Assembly: GCA_023406965.1 (NCBI GenBank)
Contig: JAEXTI010000400.1
Span: 1-10,361, forward strand
Reading direction: 5' to 3'
Source of the DNA: Chloroflexota bacterium
Lineage (GTDB): Bacteria > Chloroflexota > Anaerolineae > Anaerolineales > Anaerolineaceae
Length of the DNA: 10,361 nt
The notes beneath the pieces are model-generated. The model had not been told where the DNA came from. It ran no database searches and saw nothing but the letters and a program-made list of their open reading frames with translations. The position numbers and the translations under genes are program-made. The first letter of the stretch is position 1; each line of letters begins with the position of its first letter. Below, one piece after another: positions 1-6,732 of the stretch.

Positions 1-1
1 A

Positions 2-643
2 CATCATCCCGACCTGGTGCTGCTGGAAGAAGACCCCGACGCGGCCCGCCGCCCGCGAAAATTCAACATTGCGCTGATCATCACCCTGGCCACCCTGGTC
101 CTGGCGGCGCTGGATATCTTCCCCATCGCGGTGGTCACATTCGCCGGGGCCGGGCTGCTGCTGCTCACCGGCTGCATGGACATGATCGACGCTTACCGCA
201 CCATCGAATGGAAAGCGGTGTTTCTTATCGCCGGAATGTGGCCGCTGAGCACAGCCATCCGCACCACCGGTTTGGCGGACCAGGCCATCCAAGGGCTGCT
301 GGGCGTGCTGGGAGACACCCTCCCGCTGGTGGTGGCGCTGGCCCTCATCCTGGTGGCGCTGCTGATCACGCAGATCATGAGCAGCCAGGTGGCCGCGTTG
401 GTGTTGGCGCCGCTGGCGCTGGTGGCGGCGGGACAGGTGGGCGTCGACCCTCGCGCCCTGGGCATGGCGGTGGCGCTGGGCTGCTCGCTGTGCTTCCCCA
501 CACCCTTCGGCCACCCGGTGAACATCATGGTCATGACCCCCGGCGGGTACGCCTTCCGCGATTACATGCGCGTGGGCCTGCCCTTGACCGTGATTGTGAT
601 TGGGGTCATCTTGCTGGGGCTGAAGGTGTTTTGGGGGATGTGA
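2..643 (+). CDS. SLC13/DASS-type anion permease, C-terminal part (partial)
   Basis: The reading frame is open at the left edge, so only the last 213 residues are present. They begin with a charged linker rich in Asp, Arg and Lys, then run through several hydrophobic segments. Two stretches fit the second half of SLC13/CitT-type permeases: an amphipathic-to-hydrophobic block reading ITQIMSSQVAALVLAPLAL, which resembles the family's conserved Ser-Asn-containing hairpin region, and a later block TPFGHPVNIMVMTPGGY followed by FRDYMRVGLPLT, close to the family's C-terminal signature. Such proteins sit in the inner membrane and import sulfate or di- and tricarboxylates, usually with sodium. Many bacterial members carry RCK/TrkA-C domains in the middle, and the polar N-terminal linker here could follow such a domain, but that part lies outside the window. 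The substrate cannot be read from this fragment. The gene ends 9 nt before a hairpin terminator and converges on the SIMPL gene. Confidence 0.8.
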   Translation, partial: HHPDLVLLEEDPDAARRPRKFNIALIITLATLVLAALDIFPIAVVTFAGAGLLLLTGCMDMIDAYRTIEWKAVFLIAGMWPLSTAIRTTGLADQAIQGLLGVLGDTLPLVVALALILVALLITQIMSSQVAALVLAPLALVAAGQVGVDPRALGMAVALGCSLCFPTPFGHPVNIMVMTPGGYAFRDYMRVGLPLTVIVIGVILLGLKVFWGM

Positions 644-652
644 CCGAAGAAG

Positions 653-687
653 AAAACCCTAAAGGTCTCGGAGACCTTTAGGGTTTT
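653..687. terminator. Bidirectional hairpin terminator, repeat-family copy 1
   Basis: This is a perfect inverted repeat: a 17-base left arm at 653-669, one central base, and the exact reverse complement at 671-687. The arms start with A-runs on one side and end with T-runs on the other, so on either strand the stem is followed by U residues. It lies between two convergent genes (stops at 643 and 702) and can terminate both. It shares its stem sequence with the hairpins at 1565, 6451 and 8359. This copy is of the AAAGG/CCTTT type. Confidence 0.9.
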
Positions 688-701
688 GAAAGATAATCCC
701 T

Positions 702-1538
702 CTACTTCATCTCAAACACCACGGTCACGCTGGCGGTGACGGAGATGGTTCCCGGGGCCATGCCGCTGATTTCTGCTGCGGCGTTACCCGCATTTTGCAC
801 GCTGTTCTGCATCATCGAACTCCAGCCGCCTCCCCACCAGCTTGAATAGCCCGACCACCAGCCGGTAGAGTTCTCGGTCACTTCCAGGGCCGCTCCGGCT
901 GTGCGCCCCAGCACTGCCGTCATGTCGGCGGCTTTCTCTTGCGCTGCCTGCAAAGCCATCTCGCGGGCTTCGTCGCGATACTTACGTAGCTCACTGGTGC
1001 GGAACTCCACGCCGTGGACATAATTCACGCCCGCCTCAAAGCAGCCCGTCAGTAGTTCTTCAAAGCGATCCAGGTCGCGCAGGGTGATGGCAATGGTCTT
1101 GCGGGCGTAGTAACCCAGGAAGTTGCGCTTCTCATAATCGCTGTTGTAGCGCGGCTCAATCTGGATGAACTCGGTTTGAATATCCTTGGTTGCCACCCCT
1201 ACCGCCTCGGCAGCTTGAATGGCTTTGGCTACAATTTCATCGTTCTGGGCGCGGGCCACCGCCAGGCTCTCGTCGTTGGTTTCGACGCCCAACGTGACCA
1301 CCACTTCATCCGGTACCACGCGCACTTCGGCCTGCCCGCTGACCGTAATTTTGCCCAGCGGAGGCGCGGTGGTTGTGACATCCTCTTTTGAGGGCGTTTG
1401 CGGAACGGGCGTAGCGGTGATCAGAAGCGCGTCCGATTGGGCGGCAGCGGACGTTCCCAGCGCACCGGCCAGTGGGGAAAAGAATGCCCCCAGGATAAAA
1501 ATCAACACCGCAGAAATCAAAACAGAAATGGGTTTCAT
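702..1538 (-). CDS. Secreted SIMPL-domain (DUF541) protein
   Basis: This encodes 278 residues. The first ~30 form a signal peptide (MKPISVLISAVLIF, hydrophobic core, then small residues to an Ala-rich site near 31-33). A Thr/Pro-rich linker (about 41-60) precedes the SIMPL domain, which starts with ITVSGQAEVRVVPDEVVVTL at 64-83 and ends with VTASVTVVFEMK. This arrangement fits exported COG2968 proteins, whose biochemical role is generally unknown. The start at 1538 is chosen over an in-frame ATG at 1562 because AAGGAG at 1545-1550 lies 6 nt upstream of it; the longer form would place charged residues before the signal peptide and put the ribosome binding site inside the gene. Residues 226-243 form an odd Trp/Gly/Ser-rich insert with five tryptophans. 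Transcription probably starts from the promoter at 1610-1638, so the hairpin at 1565-1596 would lie in the 5' leader. Confidence 0.85.
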   Translation of the reverse strand: MKPISVLISAVLIFILGAFFSPLAGALGTSAAAQSDALLITATPVPQTPSKEDVTTTAPPLGKITVSGQAEVRVVPDEVVVTLGVETNDESLAVARAQNDEIVAKAIQAAEAVGVATKDIQTEFIQIEPRYNSDYEKRNFLGYYARKTIAITLRDLDRFEELLTGCFEAGVNYVHGVEFRTSELRKYRDEAREMALQAAQEKAADMTAVLGRTAGAALEVTENSTGWWSGYSSWWGGGWSSMMQNSVQNAGNAAAEISGMAPGTISVTASVTVVFEMK

Positions 1539-1564
1539 CTTCAACTCCTTCGTGTATAACAAAA

Positions 1565-1596
1565 GACCCTAAAGGTCTCGGAAGACCTTTAGGGTC
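1565..1596 (-). terminator. Hairpin terminator after the PFOR/DHOD-like operon, repeat-family copy 2
   Basis: There are 14-bp perfect arms at 1565-1578 and 1583-1596 with a 4-base loop. On the minus strand the stem is followed by TTTTGTTAT, a short U-tract, and the stop codon of the DHOD-like gene (1630-1632) lies 33 nt upstream. On that strand the loop reads TCCG, which fits the stable UNCG tetraloop pattern. The bottom pair is G-C, where the other copies have A-T. It sits between the inferred promoter and the start codon of the SIMPL gene, so it could also act on that transcript. Confidence 0.85.
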
Positions 1597-1609
1597 TGAC
1601 GACAATGTC

Positions 1610-1638
1610 AGTATACTGCGACTGCCAGACTAGTACAA
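1610..1638 (-). promoter_or_regulatory. Sigma-70-like promoter for the SIMPL gene
   Basis: Read on the minus strand, TTGTAC (1633-1638) and TATACT (1610-1615) are separated by exactly 17 nt, a near-ideal sigma-70 layout. The -35 box coincides with the last two sense codons (Leu-Tyr) of the DHOD-like gene. The -10 box lies inside a perfect 10-bp palindrome, CAGTATACTG, at 1609-1618, which could be an operator or chance. The start site would fall near 1603, just before the hairpin at 1565-1596. The promoter is inferred from sequence only. Confidence 0.55.
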
Positions 1639-2637
1639 TTTGCTTGCGTCGAAGCTCTGCAGGGCCTTCATGTAGTTGGCGCGCTCGAAAGCGGCCGGTT
1701 CGGCCACAGCCTGCTGGCTCATGCTGCCTTGCATCTGCTGGATCGAGGTGTACTCGTAGCTTTCCATCCAGGTCTGCATGTCGGTGAGGATATCCGCCAC
1801 CCGACCGATGCCATTCTTCAACAGTTCGGAGGCCAGCATGGTCACGCGGGCGCCCGCCATCATGCTCTTCAGCACGTCCTGGGCGGAATGCACACCACTG
1901 GTCACAGCCAGGTCGGCCTTGACACGGCTATAAAGGATCGCCGTCCAGCGCAGCGGCAGGCGCAACTCGGAGGGGGTGCTCAACTGCAAATTGGGGGTCA
2001 CCTCAAGGGTCTCAATGTCCAGATCGGGCTGGATGAAGCGATTGAACAACACCAGGCCATCTGCTCCGGCATCGACCAACTGCTTGGCCAGGTTGGGCAG
2101 CGCCGTGAAGAAGGGGCTCAGCTTGACCGCCACAGGAATTTTAACCTGGGAGCGTACCACTTTAACCAGATCGACATAATTTTGCTCCAACTCCTGGCTG
2201 GTCAATTCGGTGTCGGTGGCCAGATAGTATGTGTTCAACTCCAAAGCGTCGGCCCCGGCTTCTTCCATCTTCTTCGCGTAATCGATCCACCCGCCAGCAG
2301 AAACGCCGTTCAAGCTGGCGATCACCGGAATGCTCACTGCCTGCTTGGCTTTGGCGATTAAATTCAGGTATTCTTCAGGACCGATGTTGTAGTTGTCGAG
2401 GTTGGGGAAATATGTCAGTGACTCAGCATAGCTTTCGGTGCCCCGGTTGAGGAAGTGATCCAGCGCCAGGCTTTCGTGGGTAATCTGCTCTTCGAAGAGC
2501 GAATACATCACCACCGCGCTCGCGCCGGCCTCTTCCAGCTTCTTGAAACCATCCAATTTCTTGGAGATCGGTGAAGCAGATGCAACCACCGGGTTCTTTA
2601 ACTTCAGGCCAAGATAAGTTGTGCTCAGATCAACCAT
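1630..2637 (-). CDS. Dihydroorotate dehydrogenase-like flavoprotein linked to PFOR
   Basis: This encodes 335 residues with an FMN-binding TIM-barrel of the PyrD family. Supporting segments are the N-terminal [20 protein letters not shown], the conserved Lys in VAVKLSP (Lys172), NRF near 199-201 and [18 protein letters not shown] at 246-263, which matches the family's phosphate-binding end. In true class 1 enzymes the strand-4 motif reads like LNxSCPN, with Cys or Ser as catalytic base. Here the equivalent place reads [10 protein letters not shown] (residues 133-142), with no Cys or Ser in that position. I therefore do not call it pyrD. A related PyrD-like protein, with the same C-terminal [11 protein letters not shown] segment, is commonly found beside nifJ-type genes. 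It may be an electron-transfer or oxidoreductase partner of PFOR, but its function is unproven. The start at 2637 has GGAGG 6 nt upstream. It lies 66 nt downstream of the PFOR stop, probably in one transcript. Confidence 0.85.
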   Translation of the reverse strand: MVDLSTTYLGLKLKNPVVASASPISKKLDGFKKLEEAGASAVVMYSLFEEQITHESLALDHFLNRGTESYAESLTYFPNLDNYNIGPEEYLNLIAKAKQAVSIPVIASLNGVSAGGWIDYAKKMEEAGADALELNTYYLATDTELTSQELEQNYVDLVKVVRSQVKIPVAVKLSPFFTALPNLAKQLVDAGADGLVLFNRFIQPDLDIETLEVTPNLQLSTPSELRLPLRWTAILYSRVKADLAVTSGVHSAQDVLKSMMAGARVTMLASELLKNGIGRVADILTDMQTWMESYEYTSIQQMQGSMSQQAVAEPAAFERANYMKALQSFDASKLY

Positions 2638-2661
2638 GTGTTTCCTCCAAAATCAGGTATC

Positions 2662-2689
2662 CCTGGGCCGACCAAACGGCCGGCCCAGG
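2662..2689 (-). other. Intercistronic GC-rich hairpin between PFOR and the DHOD-like gene
   Basis: Perfect 9-bp arms (CCTGGGCCG at 2662-2670 and CGGCCCAGG at 2681-2689) enclose a 10-nt loop. No U-tract follows on the minus strand, so it does not look like a normal terminator. It lies 15 nt past the PFOR stop codon and upstream of the next ribosome binding site. Plausible roles are protection of the upstream mRNA from 3' exonucleases or differential expression of the two genes. Confidence 0.6.
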
Positions 2690-2703
2690 TTCTAACGGTC
2701 CGA

Positions 2704-5700
2704 TTACTCTTTGTCTTCGGTCTTGTACTGGATGGCAGCCATCTGCTTGTACAGGTCCCAGCGCTTGCGAACGTCTTCCTTGGCCGATTCCATCAACTTC
2801 TCGGCGCGGGTTTCGTCAGACTGCACCAGCATACGGTAGCGGGTCTCGTTGTAAGCATACTCTTGCACCGAGGTCGAGGGATCGCGAGAATCGATGCTGA
2901 GCGGGTTCTGCCCCTGCTCGGCCAGAGCGGGATTGTAGCGATACAGCGGCCAAATGCCCGAAGACACGGCCAGCTTCTGTTGCTCGAGGCCCTTGCGCAT
3001 GTCGATACCGTGCGCAATGCAGTGGCTGTAGGCAATGATCAAGGACGGTCCATCGTAGGCATCGGCTTCGAGGAATGCGCGCAAGGTCTGCTGGTCGTTG
3101 GAGCCCATCGCCACGCGGGCCACGTACACATAGCCGTAAGCCATGGCGATCATGCCCAGATCTTTCTTGGGCAGGCCCTTGCCGTTGGCCGCGAACTTGG
3201 CGACCGCGGCACGTGGGGTAGCCTTGGAGGACTGTCCGCCGGTATTGGAATAGACCTCGGTGTCGAGCACCAGGACATTCACGTTACGGCCAGAAGCCAG
3301 GACGTGGTCGAGGCCACCGTAACCAATGTCATAGGCCCAGCCGTCGCCACCCATGATCCAAACGCTCTTCTTCACCAGCATGTCCGCCACATCCAACAGG
3401 TAGCGGGCGCGAGGGTTCTTGATGCCCTTGAGCGCTTCTTTGAGGGCCGCAATCCGGGCGCGCTGCTCGCGAATGCCCGTCTCGCTGGTCTGGTCGGCAT
3501 TGAGAATGGCAGCAACCTGGTCGTCGCCCACTTCGGGAGCCAGGGCGGTGAGCAGCTCGCGGGCGTACTCACCCTGCTTATCGATGGTCAGGCGCATGCC
3601 CATGCCGAACTCAGCGTTGTCTTCGAACAAGGAGTTCGACCAGGCCGGGCCGCGGCCTTCGGCGTTCTTGGCCCACGGGGTGGTGGGCAGGTTGCCGCCG
3701 TAAATGGAGGTGCAGCCGGTGGCGTTGGCAATAACACTGCGGTCGCCGAACAACTGCGAAAGCAGCTTGACGTAGGGGGTCTCGCCGCAGCCGGCGCAAG
3801 CGCCGGAGAACTCGAACAAGGGGCGCAGGAGTTGAGAATTCTTGACCGTGGTCGGTGCGGTGACCGTGGGATCGCCATCGGGCAGGGTCAGGAAGTAATC
3901 CCAGTTCTCGCGCTCGGTCTCGCGCAGCGGAGGCTGGTCAGCCATGTTAATGGCCTTGAGGCCCACCTGGGTCTTGTCCTTGGCGGGGCAGGCTTCCACG
4001 CACAGCGCGCAGCCGGTGCAATCTTCGGGGGCCACCTGAATGGTGAACTTTGTTCCGGGCAGTTCGCGGAACTTGGCGTCCAGCGATTTGAAGGTCGCCG
4101 GGGCATTGGCCAGCAAAGCGCTGTCGTACACCTTCATGCGGATGACCGCGTGCGGGCAGACCATGACGCATTTTCCGCACTGGATGCAGATATCGGGGTT
4201 CCAGGCGGGGATTTCGAGGGAGATGTTGCGCTTCTCATACTGCGAGGTGGCGGTTGGGAAAGTGCCGTCGACGGGCATGGCCGAAACGGGCAGGTCATCG
4301 CCTTCGAAGGCCAAGATGGGCCCCAACACGTCCTTGACGAAGGCGGGCGGGTTGCCCATAACCGCGTCACGGCGCCCGAAGGTCGAGGTGACCTGGGCGG
4401 GCACTTTCACCTCGTGCAGGTTCGACAGAGAGTGGTCGACGGCTTCGAAGTTCTTTTGAACCACGGCCTCGCCGCGCTTGCCATAAGTCTTCTTGATCGA
4501 TTTCTTGATCTCGGCAATCGCCTGTTCGCGAGGCAGCACGCCCGAGATGGCAAAGAAGCAGGTCTGCATGATGGTATTGATGCGCCCACCCATGCCGGTC
4601 TTTTGGGCCACTTCGTACGCATCGATCACGTAGAACTTAAGGTTCTTGGAAATGATGTCTTTCTGAACCTGAACAGGGAGATGGTCCCAAACTTCCTCAG
4701 GGCCGTAGATGCTGTTGATCAGGAACACCGCGCCAGGCTTGCAGTAGCGAGTCATATCGACGCGCTCGAGGAAGCTGAACTGGTGGCAGGCCACGAACGA
4801 GGCCTTGTCGATCACATACGGCGCGCGCTGGGGCTTGGGGCCAAAGCGCAGGTGAGAGATAGTGACCGTGCCGGATTTCTTGGAGTCGTACACGAAGTAA
4901 CCCTGGGCATAGTTGTCGGTTTCTTCGCCGATGATCTTGATGGAGTTCTTGTTCGCGCCCACAGTGCCGTCAGCGCCCAGGCCAAAGAACACGCATTCCA
5001 CCGTGGTGGGGTCGGTGATGGAGAAGGTGGGGTCGAAGTCCAGGCTGGTGTGAGAAACATCGTCGTGGATGCCCACGGTGAAATGCTTCTTGGGCTTGGC
5101 TTTCTTCATCTCGTCGAAGACAGCCTTGGCCATGGCCGGGCTGAATTCCTTGGAAGACAGGCCGTAGCGTCCACCAATCATGGCCGGCATGCTCTTGAAG
5201 GGAGCATACCCATCGGCCAGACCTTCGGCCAAAGCCGTTACAACATCCATGTACAGCGGCTCGCCGATGGAACCGGGCTCTTTGGTGCGGTCGAGGACGG
5301 CAATCGAGCGGGTGGTAGCGGGCAGCGCCTGGAGCAGGTGCTTGGGTGAGAATGGGCGGTACAGGTGCACGGTGACCACGCCGACTTTCTCGCCGTGGGT
5401 GTTCAGGTAGTTGGCAGTTTCTTCAACGGTGTCAGCGCCAGAGCCCATGACAACCACGATTCGCTCGGCATCCGGAGCGCCCGTATAGTCAAACAAATGA
5501 TATTTGCGGCCGGTCAGCGCGGCGAACTTGTCCATCGATTCTTGGGTCAGTTCGGGAACGCGGGCATAGAACGGGTTGACCGTCTCGCGGCCCTGGAAGT
5601 ACACATCGGGGTTCTGAGCGGTGCCGCGCAGCACAGGCTTGTCGGGGGTGAGGGCGCGGGCGCGGTGGGCCGAGATGAGTTCTTCATCGATCATCGAGAG

Positions 5701-6276
5701 CAGGTCTTCATCGGTCAACTGCTCGATCTTCTGCACTTCGTGCGAGGTGCGGAAGCCGTCGAAGAAATGCAAGAAAGGCACGCGGGCCTTCAGCGTGGTG
5801 GCGTGGGCGATAAGGGCCATGTCTTGCGCTTCCTGCACCGAGGCGGAAGCCAGCATGGCAAAGCCGGTCTGGCGAACTGCCATCACGTCCGAGTGGTCGC
5901 CGAAAATCGACAGGGCGTGGGCAGCCAGCGAGCGGGCCGTAACATGAATGACCGCCGAGGTCAATTCGCCGGCGATCTTGTACATGTTGGGGATCATCAG
6001 CAGCAAGCCCTGCGAAGCGGTGAAGGTGGTGGTCAACGAGCCAGTCTGCAGCGCGCCGTGCACAGCGCCGGCAGCGCCGCCTTCGGACTGCATTTCAGCC
6101 ACCAGCGGGATGGTGCCCCACACGTTGGGTCGGACTTTGGCGGCCCATTCATCCGACCATTCTCCCATCGCAGAAGATGGGGTGATCGGGTAAATGGCAA
6201 TCACCTCACTCAGGCGATACGCGACATGCGCGACAGCCTCATTGCCATCAAGTGTAACCTTTGGACGGTTGGTCAT
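2704..6276 (-). CDS. nifJ: Pyruvate:ferredoxin (flavodoxin) oxidoreductase, single-chain
   Basis: This 1190-residue enzyme oxidises pyruvate with CoA to acetyl-CoA and CO2, passing electrons to ferredoxin or flavodoxin in the cytoplasm. All expected parts are present in the order known from Desulfovibrio PFOR. The pyruvate-binding domain has YPITPSS (Thr32) and HVTAR (Arg115). A middle domain carries FGLGADGTVGANKNSIKIIG (431-450). Two ferredoxin-type 4Fe-4S motifs follow, with Cys697/700/703/707 and Cys753/756/759/763. The proximal cluster ligands are Cys827, Cys830, Cys855 and Cys1086. The thiamine diphosphate site spans GDGWAYDIGYGG (977-988) to NTGGQ (1011-1015). The protein stops soon after the TPP domain and appears to lack the C-terminal extension that shields the clusters in Desulfovibrio africanus, which suggests an oxygen-sensitive enzyme. 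The start has AGGAG at 6283-6287, 6 nt upstream. It leads a two-gene unit with the DHOD-like gene. Confidence 0.97.
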   Translation of the reverse strand: MTNRPKVTLDGNEAVAHVAYRLSEVIAIYPITPSSAMGEWSDEWAAKVRPNVWGTIPLVAEMQSEGGAAGAVHGALQTGSLTTTFTASQGLLLMIPNMYKIAGELTSAVIHVTARSLAAHALSIFGDHSDVMAVRQTGFAMLASASVQEAQDMALIAHATTLKARVPFLHFFDGFRTSHEVQKIEQLTDEDLLSMIDEELISAHRARALTPDKPVLRGTAQNPDVYFQGRETVNPFYARVPELTQESMDKFAALTGRKYHLFDYTGAPDAERIVVVMGSGADTVEETANYLNTHGEKVGVVTVHLYRPFSPKHLLQALPATTRSIAVLDRTKEPGSIGEPLYMDVVTALAEGLADGYAPFKSMPAMIGGRYGLSSKEFSPAMAKAVFDEMKKAKPKKHFTVGIHDDVSHTSLDFDPTFSITDPTTVECVFFGLGADGTVGANKNSIKIIGEETDNYAQGYFVYDSKKSGTVTISHLRFGPKPQRAPYVIDKASFVACHQFSFLERVDMTRYCKPGAVFLINSIYGPEEVWDHLPVQVQKDIISKNLKFYVIDAYEVAQKTGMGGRINTIMQTCFFAISGVLPREQAIAEIKKSIKKTYGKRGEAVVQKNFEAVDHSLSNLHEVKVPAQVTSTFGRRDAVMGNPPAFVKDVLGPILAFEGDDLPVSAMPVDGTFPTATSQYEKRNISLEIPAWNPDICIQCGKCVMVCPHAVIRMKVYDSALLANAPATFKSLDAKFRELPGTKFTIQVAPEDCTGCALCVEACPAKDKTQVGLKAINMADQPPLRETERENWDYFLTLPDGDPTVTAPTTVKNSQLLRPLFEFSGACAGCGETPYVKLLSQLFGDRSVIANATGCTSIYGGNLPTTPWAKNAEGRGPAWSNSLFEDNAEFGMGMRLTIDKQGEYARELLTALAPEVGDDQVAAILNADQTSETGIREQRARIAALKEALKGIKNPRARYLLDVADMLVKKSVWIMGGDGWAYDIGYGGLDHVLASGRNVNVLVLDTEVYSNTGGQSSKATPRAAVAKFAANGKGLPKKDLGMIAMAYGYVYVARVAMGSNDQQTLRAFLEADAYDGPSLIIAYSHCIAHGIDMRKGLEQQKLAVSSGIWPLYRYNPALAEQGQNPLSIDSRDPSTSVQEYAYNETRYRMLVQSDETRAEKLMESAKEDVRKRWDLYKQMAAIQYKTEDKE

Positions 6277-6450
6277 GGATCACTCCTAAAAAGAAAATAT
6301 TTTTGATGTGAACCGGGAACTCCGGGTAGACTTCTGGTTGCCGGTATAGACAAGCATACTCAACCTAAAGAGTCTATGCGTTAACCGGCCTTCCGGGAAG
6401 TAATAAGCGTCTTAAAAATGGGAGTGACCTGTCATAAATACCTGAAAATT
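6277..6450 (-). promoter_or_regulatory. Leader/promoter region of the PFOR operon
   Basis: These 174 bases separate the PFOR start from the terminator of the metal-handling genes and must hold the PFOR promoter. I found no convincing -35/-10 pair. Visible features (plus-strand coordinates) are two similar direct motifs, CCGGGTAGAC at 6322-6331 and CCGGTATAGAC at 6341-6351, about two helical turns apart; a short dyad CTTCCGGGAAG at 6390-6400; and an A/T-rich stretch just upstream of the ribosome binding site (about 6287-6304). The repeated CCGG-containing boxes could be activator or repressor sites, but no known operator is recognised. Confidence 0.4.
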
Positions 6451-6486
6451 AAAACCCTAAGGGTCTCAGAAGACCCTTAGGGTTTT
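6451..6486 (-). terminator. Hairpin terminator after the metal-handling genes, repeat-family copy 3
   Basis: There are 16-bp perfect arms at 6451-6466 and 6471-6486 with a 4-base loop (CAGA on the plus strand). On the minus strand the stem ends in TTTTAATTTT, a good U-tract, and the stop of the HMA gene (6512) lies 25 nt upstream. The stem is of the AAGGG/CCCTT type, differing from copies 1 and 2 by one compensatory base pair. Confidence 0.9.
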
Positions 6487-6511
6487 AATAAACATCCAAA
6501 CATGGCCGAGT

Positions 6512-6721
6512 TTACACATCCACCCGATACCCCTTCTCCTTCACCGCCTCAATAATCGCGGCTTCGCTGACTTTCGTCTCGTCAAACTCCACCTCCATGC
6601 GCGCTTTCTGGTAACTGGCGCGCACCGAGCGCACCCCTTCCAGCTCGTCCTCGATGGCCTCCAGGCGCATGGCACAGGATGAACAGTGCATATCAGCAAT
6701 TTGAAAAGTCTTCTTCTGCAT
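6512..6721 (-). CDS. Small heavy-metal-associated (HMA) domain protein, CopZ-like
   Basis: This encodes 69 residues and is essentially one HMA fold, the size of free copper chaperones. The metal-binding loop reads MHCSSCAMRLE (residues 11-21), giving the MxCxxC pattern with Cys13 and Cys16. The C-terminal EAVKEKGYRVDV is the usual end of this fold. It probably binds Cu(I), and possibly another soft metal, and hands it to the neighbouring membrane protein. The start at 6721 is supported by AGGAAG 7 nt upstream, which overlaps the stop of the upstream gene (11 nt between the genes), so the two are probably co-translated. A longer in-frame start at 6889 would run into the upstream gene and lacks support. 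In some bacteria an HMA domain is fused to the N-terminus of a similar TauE/SafE-like protein; here it is separate and downstream. Confidence 0.88.
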   Translation of the reverse strand: MQKKTFQIADMHCSSCAMRLEAIEDELEGVRSVRASYQKARMEVEFDETKVSEAAIIEAVKEKGYRVDV

Positions 6722-6732
6722 GGGAACACTTC

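Noticed and set aside
1539..1562. Longer start of the SIMPL gene at 1562
   Set aside because: The strong AAGGAG lies between this ATG and the one at 1538, and the shorter form gives a proper signal peptide.
2638..5349. 903-codon open frame on the plus strand, and a 313-codon one at 5365-6306
   Set aside because: Both lie entirely opposite nifJ, whose full set of cofactor motifs proves the minus strand is coding. GC-rich codon use leaves few antisense stops, and the antisense translation has no recognisable domain.
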